Assembly: GCA_903813345.2 (NCBI GenBank)
Contig: CAIIXF020000007.1
Location: 14,368,714 to 14,432,713 of the forward strand
DNA from: Owenia fusiformis
Lineage: Eukaryota; Annelida; Polychaeta; Sabellida; Oweniidae
Direction of reading: 5' to 3'
Length of the DNA: 64,000 nt
The position numbers and the translations under genes were made by a program. Shown here piece by piece: positions 48,913 to 60,866 of the stretch; positions within the stretch are counted from its first letter, which is position 1; each line of letters starts with the position of its first letter. The notes beneath the pieces are model-generated. The model saw only the letters and a list, made by a program, of their open reading frames with translations. It was not told the origin of the DNA and made no database searches.

Positions 48913-50073
48913 ATTGATGAAGTGATGGTGCTATAGGTACAATTGAATAGATTGGTGTCTAAGGAACTAAGAAAATGATTCACATGCTTTGGATAACAAT
49001 TAATTATTATTCATTTTTATACTGTTAATGGGAAATAAGCGATCAAGGATCCAAGGCAAATGATTGATGTCGGAAGATTAACTTTATTCTGATAGTTAGG
49101 AGGTGGGGGTCGTATTGTCCCGAATGGTTAAGTTCTGCCGACATCGATAATTTATTCCCCGGTAATTCCTGGTACATTTTTGTGGAGATTTCTCCAGTGC
49201 TTCAGTGCTTTCTAAGATTAAAATTTATGAAAATACATCTAATATAGAGGCAAGAAAGATTGCCTCCCAGAATGCCATCACGATATAATTTTGTTTCGTT
49301 CGGTACACGTACTAAGCCCCGGTTATTAGAAACGAACCCTCGGAGGATGTCGTGAATACGAAATTCAAAATTAACAGTCGCCATTGTTTCACTTCAGATT
49401 TGGAATCGCAAAAAAACTTTAGAAGTGAACAAGATATAAGCTCAAATCGTCTGGACTGTTAATTACGACTTTATAACCAGTTTAATGTCAGAAAAAACGA
49501 CATTTTAATTGTTGGAAAATATCGACATTGCATTCTGGGAGACAATCCACATCGATATAGAAGAATATGAAGCCGAATTACAGCAAACTGGCAATGAGAT
49601 ATTAGAAGGTCGTTCAGCTCACCGTTGAGGTAGTCAAACAGCTGAGATTTACAAACCCTGGATAATTTGTTTATTCTGGAAGTTCTATAATAAATATTAT
49701 ATATTCGATATAAGAAAAACGATTTTACATGTTTTTGCCGCCAATCTGTGATTTGACCTTTGACAAAGGGGACCCTAAAGCATGTAAAAATTTATTGGTG
49801 GAATTTTGTGTCTCAGGAGTGCATATTCTGCACATTTTATCATGTTCAGGTCTGAGTTTGACGGTGTGTTAGAATTGTTGAAAAATGCACTTATAATAGA
49901 TAGTCGAGCAATAGTTCTAATATAATGCTAGAAGAATGATGTTGGGACTTCATTCATTTTTTAAAACTACTTTTTTCGCTCTAATTTAGAGATATCCGGT
50001 ACCTAAAGAAAGATCCGTTTAGAAATGAAAAAGTTATATACATTTTTCGTTTAAGATTAAAATCACTTTTCTT
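48913..50073. other. Stretch downstream of gene B with a CCTCCCAGAATGC MITE
   Basis: 49258-49547 has inverted ends GATTGCCTCCCAGAATGC and GCATTCTGGGAGACAATC, a short non-coding element. The same TCCCAGAATGC word is used in the palindrome at 12717. No poly(A) signal for gene B was clear. No other gene. Confidence 0.6.
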
Positions 50074-50180
50074 TAGTCTTGCTCAAAGACTGTATCCCCC
50101 CGTCACCTTCACTATCTTTACCTGGCAATATACAGAGAAGGATAAAGCGGGGGGAGTACAGGGTATTTTAAGCAAGACTA
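50074..50180. mobile_element. 107-bp hairpin MITE with 9-bp target duplication, copy 2
   Basis: TAGTCTTGCT and AGCAAGACTA ends, interior nearly the same as 7049-7168 but with a shorter C run. ACTTTTCTT lies at 50065-50073 and 50181-50189, a perfect 9-bp target duplication that differs from that of copy 1. Two independent 9-bp duplications define the ends and insertion mode firmly. Confidence 0.92.
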
Positions 50181-50454
50181 ACTTTTCTTCAAAATGTTAC
50201 AGTCCACATCCGTTTTAGGTAGAAAGTCACATAATACGGCTTGCGTGATTCTCATTTCAAAAGTTCCAATTTAATTATACTATAAATCCCGATAGGCAAA
50301 ATACTTCATGGACATATATGTTCAACTAATGACAAAATATTGTAGAAAAATATGATTTTGCTGTCGAGATATTGCGGTTTTCAAAGAAAGTAGACGTGTA
50401 AAATGCAGTAAAATGCCATGATGTTCAGTATCTGACGTCGTATCGTACATAGTG

Positions 50455-51166
50455 GAGAGTGTGATATGATATATACAGAATATCACATCATTTTGAGTGA
50501 TATCATTTTTATCGCCGAGTTGATACCAAATATCAACACGAGTGAGCGAAGCGAATGAGTGTTGATATTTGATATCTACGAGGCGATAAAATGATATCAC
50601 GAGAAATTATGTGATATTGGGTTTATCCCATGATCACAATCACCTTGTGATGTTCTGATCCAATTTCCAGGACATTGGCAGACAATATAAACTAGAAATT
50701 AGAATATCAATTGAATATTTGAAACGCTTTATTTTAACAATTAAAAGTAAATAAAATGAACATGTAAACATTGTTTTTTGTCAGTTTTATGTCAGCTTTA
50801 TAACAGTTCATATTATTGTGACTATTGTGACTAAATTAATAAATTATTAATAAAAAATTAAATTAATATTAATGAATTATCTGACCAAATTTCCAACAAT
50901 ATTGTGGCGCGAAATGCAAATGTGATATCACACGGATATGCGTGAGATAAACGATATCACACGCATATGAGTTTGATAAACGATTTTCTGGAAAATATCA
51001 CACGGATTTCAATAATATCAGAAATATCAATAGCTGTTATTGTACAGATAACACATTAATCGTGGGATAAATCGAAATATCACCTCAAGGGATAAAATAT
51101 CACACTTGGCAGAGCCGAGTGTGGTATTTTTTCCGAGTGGTGATATTTGATATATCACACTTTCCT
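50455..51166. repeat. GATATC/TGATAT palindromic element
   Basis: Outer ends AGTGTGATATGATATAT and GATATATCACACTTTCC are inverted. The inside is a series of short palindromes (GATATCATTTTTATCGCC, TATCAACACGAGTG...CACTCG-like, GCGATAAAATGATATC, GTGATATCACACGG) with the word GAGTGAGCGAAGCGAATGAG. There is no coding region. It resembles a complex MITE cluster. Confidence 0.55.
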
Positions 51167-51182
51167 TCATGTCATAATGCGT

Positions 51183-53599
51183 TTATGACACGAAAACATC
51201 TAATTTTTTTTTATTCTGAACAGCATGGGACTTTTTCTATTGTTTCAACAAAACAATACAGCAACTGAAGCCTATGATACACAGTAATTATTAGTACCTC
51301 GACGTCAGGAGCAAACGTCACTGTTTGCATAAAAAGTAGATCACAATTCAATTTGTCATTATTTTTAGGCATTTCATGCGATGTGAATTGAATTAAATTA
51401 GTAAATAATCTTCCTTCTTTGCCAATTTGAAAGACGTGACTGGGAGCGTGATGCTGTTCAATCAGAAACAGATCCACCGTGTAATTAAACAAAGGCAAAG
51501 ACTCTCTTGAGCTCCTCGCAATGTTAGGATAACCCCGGGTGTTTAAACCCAATATGGATTTATAACGTGCATAGAATGCCTCCGAATCGTCACGATAATC
51601 TTGGATATACGACTCACTGGAATTGACTTGCAGTAGAAATCTAATATTCTTGCTTGGTTGGCATTATAATGCAATTTTCGAATTTGCGACGTTCAATTAA
51701 GTCATATGTGTTAACCAATATCTAGGGTATGGCGAATAACGAGTCGGAAAGACAGTTCCAATAAATAAGGAAGTTAATACCCCGGAGACACAGAAGCTAC
51801 CACGCAATTCATTCCAATTAAAATGAGTGACGTTTAAAATATATTAATACATTAATTCGCTTTTTCTACAGCCCTCTTTCTCAATTCTAAAGCATTGGTG
51901 AAATGTAGACCAAACTGTCGGTTTCACGAATAAATTCCAACTCTAACTTCAATTACAATTAATCGCATACAACAATGAACTCCCACATCAATCCTTCTCT
52001 CGGTATGTATGCCTCAACACACGTGCAAAAAGAAGAAGGACCAAAAAGTATAAATATTTTCAAAAAAACATTCAAGTGTTACAGGCCATACATTGAGGAC
52101 GAAACTCCCAAAATATCAACCAATGATCTACCATCTCCCCCTCTATGGTTTGGGTACCAAAGGACTTATTATAGCCATATTATTTTCCAGCTCACAATAT
52201 CTCGATATTTCATATTGATGCCTACGATGGTACGATCGTTCAACTATGTTTATTAACTTTTCATATAAGGTATAGGCTGGTCGTTAACTTGGGGGCTGGT
52301 CCGATTTAGGAATTCGTTGCCATGTGATATTCTTCAAATGAGTGTTATATTATCAGAAAGCTGTATTTGATATTTCAAAACGTTTTGTCGATAATTGTTC
52401 AGATTGTACAATTTGCAAAATTGGAATTTGTTTGTGTAAACATTGTCTCAATCATCGCCCTTTTGATTTGACACGAGATTGACTCAAAAATATTACAGAA
52501 ACAGTGTCTTTCAGATTGCACCAAATAGGCCCAGGGGTATACGAGCAAAGTGTTTTTTGTGCTTAGTCTTTTTCATTTAATAGAGAGCTTTATCCTAAAC
52601 ATCCGTGTGCATTTTCTGAATACTCTATCTTTTATGAGTACTAGTATCTACAACTATTTTTGATGTTATGAGTATTGGCTATCAATTTTTTCAATTTTTC
52701 TTCAACATGTATTGTAATGACTTCAGTATGAATGAAATGTCCCTTTGTGTTCTGGTCCTGGATTGTGATATTGGTTTTCGATTGGAGGGGGGAGGGGGAT
52801 GTTAGACATTGTTTCTTTTCACGTTAGATTATGGTTTTGGGATATATAGGGTCTACTTTTCTTATGACAGATTTACACTTACAGTTTGCTTTTCTTGTTG
52901 GGTTTCTTTAAAGTTTTTAGTCACCCTTCCCTTTGGCATTTGTGCTTATATATTCTAAACGTTGTTAAACCCAAACAAAGTCTATTGGAATTCGAGCCAG
53001 GTCTCCTCACAGAGATGATAATGAAAGGTATTTATTAATGTCAAATACACTGGTGCGAAATCGAGAAATTAATTTAGCAGTGACTCAAATAAGGTTCACT
53101 GTCATCAAATTGCATGTACGAAAAAAATACACAAACCCCTTTAAGGTTTTTACCGAAACTAGAAAATCAAATCAAAATAAACGTTTTCGCATGATAGAAC
53201 ATTAATGGGCTTAAGTCTGAACAGGCTGACTCTTAACTCATGCGGTAGTAACGTCAATTGGAATTGGGTTCATGATCCGGAGCCGTGATTAACTTATTCA
53301 GTCAGATTACGGGCACGAAAACCTTTTTGTATATTAGTCCAACAGAAATCTATAGAGAAATGCGATCCCTTGTATCCAGTCTCGGAAATATCGCAGACTT
53401 GGGGGTATTTTTAGGGAGAGATAATCATTTGCGTTTTTATATTTCGTCCATTTAGCCTTTTTAGCGAAGATTGTATTTCATCCAATTCCCAAACGAATGA
53501 TATCGAATTTTATTCCGCTTTTTATATTGTCAGGCAATTAAGATTAATTGTCTCAGATGAGTTATATTATCTGATATTTTCACTTTGTTTGATTAAAAA
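51183..53599. other. Gene-free stretch
   Basis: The 93-codon frame at 51975-52256 (MNSHINPSLGMYASTHVQKE start) and the 113-codon minus frame at 51552-51211 are the longest. Neither has a motif, signal peptide or splice partner I can support. They remain possible orphan exons at low probability. Confidence 0.35.
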
Positions 53600-54775
53600 G
53601 ACAACTGAATGTGGCGGATTTAAGATGCGAACAGCTACGTTCATTCCGTTCGCACACAGTTTAAAACCAGTTTTGAAGAACGCAATGGCAACTTGTTTGG
53701 TGTGATAGCTATATTTTTGCTACTCCAAGCAGTCTTAAATATGTTCTTAATCAGTTTAAACCCGTTTGCAATTAGTTCTACCTCGTTCTCAATACGTCCT
53801 CAGACAGTTGTTAAAACGTCCCTAGTAGCATTGAAGTACGACGGTTCCGTTCGTAGTACGCCCAGCTCGTCGTTAGTACGTTGTCACTCGTTCTAATTGT
53901 AGAACGTATCGACCACGAGAACATTTTGAGCATGTTCTAAGTTCTAGGGGACCTACCCGTTCGAGTACGTTCGATGAAGTTTGTAAATAGACCCCAAACG
54001 GTTCTAGGTACGTCCAGTCCGTTCGTACACAGTTGAAGCCCGTTTTCGAGAACGTAGTGAAAACTAGTTTGGTGTGATAGTAGGGTAACCAACGTATACT
54101 ATCACACCAAACTAGTTCTCAAGTACGTTCTCGAAAACGAGCTTCAACTGTGTACGAACGGACTGGGCGTACTTAGAACCGTTTTGGGTCTATTTACAAA
54201 CTTCATCGAACGTACTCGTATGGGTAGTAGGCCCTCTAGAACTTAGAACATGCTCAAAATATTCTCGTGGTCATCACGTTCTACAATTAGAACGAGTGAC
54301 AACGTACTAACGACGAGCTGGACGTATTACGAACGGAATATAGCTATCATATATATATATCAGAATATAGCTGCCACTGCGTTCTTCAAAACTGGTTTTA
54401 AACTGTGTGCGAACGGAATGAACGTAGCTGCAACTTTCTAAGGTCTATTTACGAACTTCATGAACGTTTTCAGACGGGAAGGTGATTTTAGAATTTTGAA
54501 ATGATTCAAAATTCGATGGCGACCATACCGTTCTGTAATAAGGTCATGATGACCTTCTAGACTAGGGGACGCGTTATACGACGTTGCACACCGACCTGGT
54601 GCGACCTGAACGAATTGCGAATGAGATGGACGTATTGAACACTGTTTATGAACGAAGTAGCTAATTATTTTAGACATATTTCCCGACCACAGCCAGATTG
54701 AGCCCGTTTTACGACTTTTTCGTAGGACTGGCAAGAACGGGTAAGAACTAGTTTGGTGTGATAGGGGGGTTATCT
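53600..54775. mobile_element. Complex palindromic element built on CTATCACACCAAACTAGTT
   Basis: The left arm (GCTACGTTCATTCCGTTCGC, ACACAGTTTAAAACCAGTTT) is mirrored near 54375-54435 (AAACTGGTTTTAAACTGTGT, GCGAACGGAATGAACGTAGC). A second palindrome is centred at about 54090, where AACTAGTTTGGTGTGATAG meets CTATCACACCAAACTAGTT around TAGGGTAACCAACGTATA. A third TAGTTTGGTGTGATAG end is near 54750. The whole is CG-dense for this genome (GTACG, GAACG). Non-coding; nested insertions of one MITE family are the simplest reading. Confidence 0.65.
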
Positions 54776-56484
54776 CCAAAGACTTTGTTAAAGTATATGA
54801 TTCTCGAGCTTGTATTGGACACAGGTATGTCTGATGTGTACTGTTAGTTTTCTTGTGTTGAGGTATATTTTTCCAGATTATATTCTGGTTTTGTAGCTTT
54901 TCTTCCCACTTTCTCCTGTGTCTTTGTTGCTTGGCTCAGTATATTGTTTTTTTAGTAGGTATTTGTATGTCATCTTGTTTGGTGACGTTGTGAACCATTC
55001 TTTGGCTCCGAGTCTTGTGTACTTTTGTTCTTTATTCGATCTTTCTATTCTTTTGGTGTACACTAAAACGTTGTCAATCTGATACTATGATCGGAGGCAT
55101 GGCTAATATCGATTTAAAATTGTTGCTTCGGGGATAATCCAGAAATCAGCATATCTTCAAATAGACCATTACTGTTTGTTCACCTTTATTATTCATTCAG
55201 AAATCCTTCAATATTCATTTGTTTATTCCATTTCAATAACAACTGCAAAAGCGATTCTTGCATTCCCTGGACGTGTTTGCCCACTCTGTAGTTCCACCAA
55301 AGGGAAAAGTTTAATTCACGAAATTCATTCATTCCATCTTACGTTCTTAAAAAGTATCATAACCTTTACAGAATAGATCATTTTATAGATCATTAATATA
55401 ATTATTAGTTTTCACCCACATGAAATACGATACTCTGGTGTGTTGTTTGAAGCAAAGGTTAATACAGTCTTTTGCTGACATTTTTAGCCTAATCGTCCTG
55501 TTCTTCCCCTTACACCTGAGCTTAAACACGTATATTTATCGGAACAAGACATTTGGGGACATGTGGCAAATATAAATATAAAATATGTTACCTTGCTAAT
55601 ATTCGTGAAAGATGGGTCTGTTCGTCTGTACGATATACCAAGTGTAATAGAAAGGGGGTACCGTCATGACGACATTGACCTTTTTGTTCCAAGTGCTCCC
55701 ATCCCCATATTGCCCTACATTTAGGATGCTACCATGTTTACAGATCATTATAAAACATTGTTCACTTTGTATTCACAATTCATAATTTTGTTCAGAGTTC
55801 TATTCCCGACGGGTAAATAATAAGTAAATTGCTCAATAGGATTGTAGTTACAGAAGCACAAACCTCGATGATTGGAATCTTGTAATCAAAATCCTCGAAA
55901 TTCTGAGGCCGCGTGGTTCATATCAAATTCAATATTTATCAACATCCAGTGACGGATGTACGTTTTTGATCAAATTGGGTATGATCTGGATGTTTCTCTC
56001 AATAAAAATTATCAGGCAAAAAGATCTTATATTGTATTTTACCTCCCAAATCTGCGATCTGTGAACTGGACACGATAGAACATGGCTTATATGACTGTGT
56101 AGTTTTAAAATAATTCCAAAAACAATGCCAGGATATATTGTCAGAAGATACGCAAAACCGAGATAGTTTTCTTCTTGGAACAAACAGCCAACCTGAAGAC
56201 ATCTTACTGCACCTGAAACAAAAAACATATATATACAAGTATAAAATGAAAAAGATCCGCCCCAACATAACAGAATGGCGAAGCTATACTGTCACAAATG
56301 ATGAACTTATAGAAAGTACATGCTCAAAAAATAAAATACATGACATACTATGGACAAAACTCAGGATGTTTACAAAAAGCTGAAGAAAACTGAAGACCAC
56401 TCACATTTGTAGGCTATTTTTATTTTTCATATCACATCGTTGCCCCCTGTACCATTTCTTTTCTTTAAGTCTTATATATTTATT
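54776..56484. other. Gene-free stretch
   Basis: No domain or exon chain was recognised. The 81-codon frame at 56138-56383 and the opposing 89-99-codon frames share the same AT-rich DNA and have no motif I can name. Confidence 0.4.
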
Positions 56485-57312
56485 TAAAGGCCCCGTGTAA
56501 AGTTTTAACCACTTTGGCTTATATTGTAGTCTTACCCAATGTCATCAAAGTGAAACTTTTTTTTTTTATTTCAAAAAGTGGTTTTTGATAGACTTTTTGT
56601 TCCAAAATTTGTGAATTTATTTAAAACCAACTTTTAGAGGTCACTCATATCTTCTAATTAGCCACAATTCATACCAATGCATAGCATACATCCTCCCATG
56701 TTTTTTTGCCCAAAAAATTAAGGAAATCGGTTGATAAACAAGCGAGAAATGAACTTATCAGTGCATGAAAATGGTTCTGAGAAAAATGCATTTCAAAATT
56801 TTAGTTCTCATAGAAACCGATGGTACAATGATATCTAAAACATAATTTATTCTTCCTTTTTACCTGGTTAGACAATCAACATTGGTTTTTTATGAAAGTC
56901 TAGCATATTTAGAAAAGATTGACATCGAAAAAAAAATTCAATTTTTTCAAAAAGTTTTTGTTACCTTAGTGACATCACTAATGTTTCAAAATATTTTTGA
57001 TAAGCTAAAACATTGAAGTGGCCCATTAAATATGACATTTTATTATTGAAATAGTATGTCTTTTGTTCAATCTTTGCATTGGTGTTAAAAATATAATCTT
57101 TTTTGAAATGCATTAAGAAATATTTGATGATTAAGAAATTTCAACTTTTTTTGAAAAATGGCGGGAAATTTGAATATTTGAGATATGAAATGCTCACAAC
57201 TTTTTTTTCAAAAAAAAATTTTTGTTCAAAAATCTCTAAAATCACTTTTTAAGTCCTGACAAATAGTAAATGAATGATAAAAAAATATTTTCAAACTTTA
57301 GACGGGGACTTA
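56485..57312. mobile_element. 0.8-kb element with GGCCCCGTGTAAAG / CTTTAGACGGGGAC ends
   Basis: Left end TTTAAAGGCCCCGTGTAAAG and right end CTTTAGACGGGGACTTAAA are inverted with changes, next to TTTAA on both sides. The interior contains CAAAATTTTAG, AAAAATGGCGGGAAATTTGA and long A/T runs shared in style with 9050-9400 and 17380-17460. Non-coding. Confidence 0.55.
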
Positions 57313-58960
57313 AATAGACTAAGAAATCAATGTAAACAAAATTTTAACTGTGAATAAAGATATATAAAAAAAATGTTGTAGTGTGCTCTGCTAGGAAAGC
57401 AATGGTACATGGTATTCAGTATATTCTGAATATTTTCAGAGAAAAATAAAAATATTATGATACAAATAAGTAAGCTGAACTGAATTACTGAATGAACTGA
57501 ATTACTGTAGCATCGAGAAAAAAGATGATCTATATACAGGGAAACCTATTCCGATATCTTACTTGTGGTAAAGAAGATCAGAAAGGTGATTGCTTGGTCC
57601 CACATTAGAGAAGTTATATTTTCAAAATCCCTTAATACTCAAGATCAAAACTTTGGTTTTCATGTTATCTTCCTTGCCAAAAAACATTTACAGACAATGT
57701 GCCATGCTTATGAGTATCTACATATCAAATATGAAAAAAATAGCTCTTTTACTTTTTGAGTTATAGTAGAAAACTTAAAAAGCAATACGTTAAAATGACG
57801 GCCATAGTCGAAGTGTCATATAACAGTGTGTCATGCTTATATGAGTACTCACAAATCAAATATGAATAAAATCGCTCCAAAACTTTTCAAGCTATAGCAA
57901 AAGTCGTAAAATGGCGTGTAGAGGCCGCCATTTTTCAAGATGCTGCCATGTGTTTCTTAAATATCTACATTTCTAGCTCTATTAATATATTTACATTTAA
58001 AACACATTGCTATAATTACAGTTTTACATATTTTTCCTAAATCAATGTACAATCGGCACGAAAATGGCCGCCATTTTTAAAGGAGTGGCCATTTTGAAAA
58101 TCGGCTTTCGAGCATACTGACCCTCATAGGGCACATGTGTACAAAATATGAACGGAATCGGCCCAACGTTACTTAAGATATTCCCCGGACAGACGGACGG
58201 ACAATACAGACGGAGGCCTTCACTCCGAACTTTGTTCGATGGGATAATAACAATATTGTAGACAGCATACATAAAAAAATTCCTTGTACATGTACTTTTA
58301 TATTTTGAGGCATGACTAACATCAGTATAAAAGTATTGCTTTGGAAATTATCCTGGAACTGTATATTTTCATTTAGAGCCCTAGTGTCTAGCTGTTACCA
58401 TAGCTTATAAAGGTACACCAGGAGATTAATCTAATCCATTTTTAGGAACTATTTTAAAAGTGATTTTTCTTTCATTTCCATCGAAAATATTTTTAAAAAA
58501 TTAAGCATTATTAAAAAGTTAAAATCACAAAATTAAAAATATGAATGTTTTTTGGCCCAACCTGAAAGTGGACGATGTTTGCCCTTCAGCTTTAACACTG
58601 TGGAGGAACTCGTACAGCGAGTTACGTAAACGGATCAGTTTTCGTAACAAAATGGGGCAAACGATTTCGATACGTTTTTGTTTTTGCATGATTTCACGAG
58701 ATATAAGCAGAATCATTATGTTATGTTAACGGAATAATTCTCAAGTAAACTTATGTTTACACGCTCAGCTGATAAAGTTGGCAAAACAAATGTTAATTGA
58801 TAATTGATATGGTATAGAATTTGTTACAACGTTCACTCCAAAGAGCCACTATAATTTGTTTCGATTAGTGCGAACAGTGCAATATTCAACTTTGACCTAC
58901 CTGGTCCTCCTATAATATAAAACTAGAAAAATAGCAAATGCACGGAGTAACCAATCCAAC
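57313..58960. other. Gene-free stretch with a GACGGACGG dispersed repeat
   Basis: About 57580-58240 holds repeated words (TATGAGTATCTACATATCAAA / TATGAGTACTCACAAATCAAA, given here as landmarks; GGCCGCCATTTTTAAAGG). It ends in CAGACGGACGGACAATACAG followed by CCGAACTTTGTTCGATGGG, a dispersed-repeat tail common in marine invertebrate genomes. CACTGTGGAGGAACTCGTA at 58598 recurs at 22379. No gene. Confidence 0.45.
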
Positions 58961-58974
58961 TGCAGCGGAGTAGC

Positions 58975-59890
58975 AAATCCCACCGAACAAAACATAAAGT
59001 TCTTTGTCTGCTGCAACGAATATTTAGAGGGGGCTCATATCTGATGATCATTTCTTATTTTTTATAAAATCACGCAGAAACAGCTGTCTAGCTTCGAAGA
59101 TGCAAAAATAATTTGTATGGATACACTTTAAATCGCGCCATCCATCATCTATAAATGGTGTCACTTTTATGTTAGTCCAGGTTCTGTTATTACACCCTAT
59201 GCAGACGGAGCTTGTAGGAAATATTTGGTGCGGCAGAAATGAGCGTTTTTTCATTTAAAGGAATATTTCTGGAACTAAGCCGTTTTGAGACACCTAATAT
59301 CAATAAAATTGTGAAAATAGAAGTTTAATTCATCATATAGCGACGCAGTTTACATTAAACATCAGTTAACGGGCTTCTTGGCAAAAACATGGAAATGTAT
59401 TTCCTAGTATGTTTAGAGGTTCTGGAAACATTTGGCGTGGTCCAAGTAACAATACATAATATCATCAAGCAATAATCTTTGTTTATTAAGCGTCTGCCGC
59501 ACCAAATATTTAGAGTGGATTCATAGTGACGATCATTTCCTATTTTTTATAAAATCAAACAGACACTGTGTCTAGCTTCCAAGATGCAAAAATAATTTGT
59601 ATGGGCAGTGTTTCTTGAATACCATTTTTATGAATGTTGGGGACGCTGTATACATACGAAAATTAAAAAAAATATAGGTCGGGATCGGTTTAATGCATAC
59701 TGCGTCGCAATAGAATAAATTACACGTCTATCATTTTTACAATTTTATTGATACTCGGTGCCAACTACACATATTTGGCTTAGTATCAGAAATATCCCTT
59801 TAAATTAAAAAATGACCGATGCATCCGCATCAAAAGCTCATTTCTCCCACACCAAATATTTCCCACATGCTACGTCTGCATAGAGTGGTT
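58975..59890. repeat. Duplicated block around a TTAA-flanked MITE (family B copy 2)
   Basis: About 59010-59135 recurs directly at about 59490-59615 (AATATTTAGAG, CATTTC.TATTTTTTATAAAATCA, TGTCTAGCTTC, AAGATGCAAAAATAATTTGTATGG as landmarks). 59259-59799 starts AGGAATATTTCTGG and ends CAGAAATATCCCT with TTAA at 59255-59258 and 59800-59803, matching the end style of 27749-28320. Sequences beside it (ATATTTGGTG.GGCAGAAATGAGC) reappear inverted at about 59840. Non-coding. Confidence 0.6.
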
Positions 59891-60866
59891 ATTAAAAATT
59901 CAACACTTAGCACGAACATTTTGCGCGATCAAGTCTACATTAAACAGAATTCATTAGAGAATTTCGAGTTCATTATCTAAATTGGAGATATTTGGTATTC
60001 CCGGGAGGGCATGTGCAGTTGTGTTCTTTTTGTTGATTTAATCGAATGAGATTACATAGCAGACGACTGGGAATATTAACCCATCTCTATCTTTACTCCT
60101 GGGAAGTTTTTTGTTACTACAAATCTATCGGATATGGACCTTAGATCTAACCCAATTTTGATCTTTCCTATTTTGTATTCCTGTTGCCGTCAAATTTCAT
60201 TTTGGATGTTTGGGTTATATTTCATGATTGAAAATTTTGAAAAGGTGATACATATTCTCTTATCTTGTTCGTCTTGTTCTAAAATTGTTCATCAGGTTGG
60301 ATATTATTTATTAAAGTTAATAAAGCCATATTAATTGGCTTTAACATAAGCTATTAAGACGTTTTTCCTGGCTACAAGAACAGCCCAGTGCCATTAGAAA
60401 CCGAGTATTGGCTTTTTAATTTAATTGACATGTTCCACAGATATATTTAAGATATTTAAAAATAAATATTCCAAAAACTTTGCCATATTTTCGGATCAGT
60501 AGCAGTTTATGATAAAGGAAATGAGAGAACTTGGATCAAAAGGGTTAACAGGGCCTTTGACGTAGCTGATATCTTGTTATTGATAAATTTCTCAATAACC
60601 AATAACAAGTTTCATCGATCGAAAACTTGTTTGGGAATTCGAATCATCTCTTGCCGTGACGTCTACCGATACACAACGTTAATAGATACAATTATATCAC
60701 CAAGAAAGCAATTCAAACAGATGTAAAGTTGCACATCAGGCATATAGCACTAGAGAGTGGGAAGTGTGAAACAGCTGGTGGGCGGAACGGATATTTGCTA
60801 TTACAGGACATTCTATCATATTGGATCATTCTCGAATCCTATTTACCGTACAATAGACTCCAGGCC
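59891..60866. other. Upstream region of the WYGARFR precursor gene
   Basis: This should contain its promoter and any non-coding exon. The coding frame stays open upstream to about 60729, but the first ATG in it is 60867. I see no certain TATA box or acceptor. No other gene. Confidence 0.4.

Noticed and set aside
60729-60866. Upstream extension of the precursor frame to 60729
   Set aside because: The frame opens without an ATG; the first ATG is 60867, followed directly by a good signal peptide.
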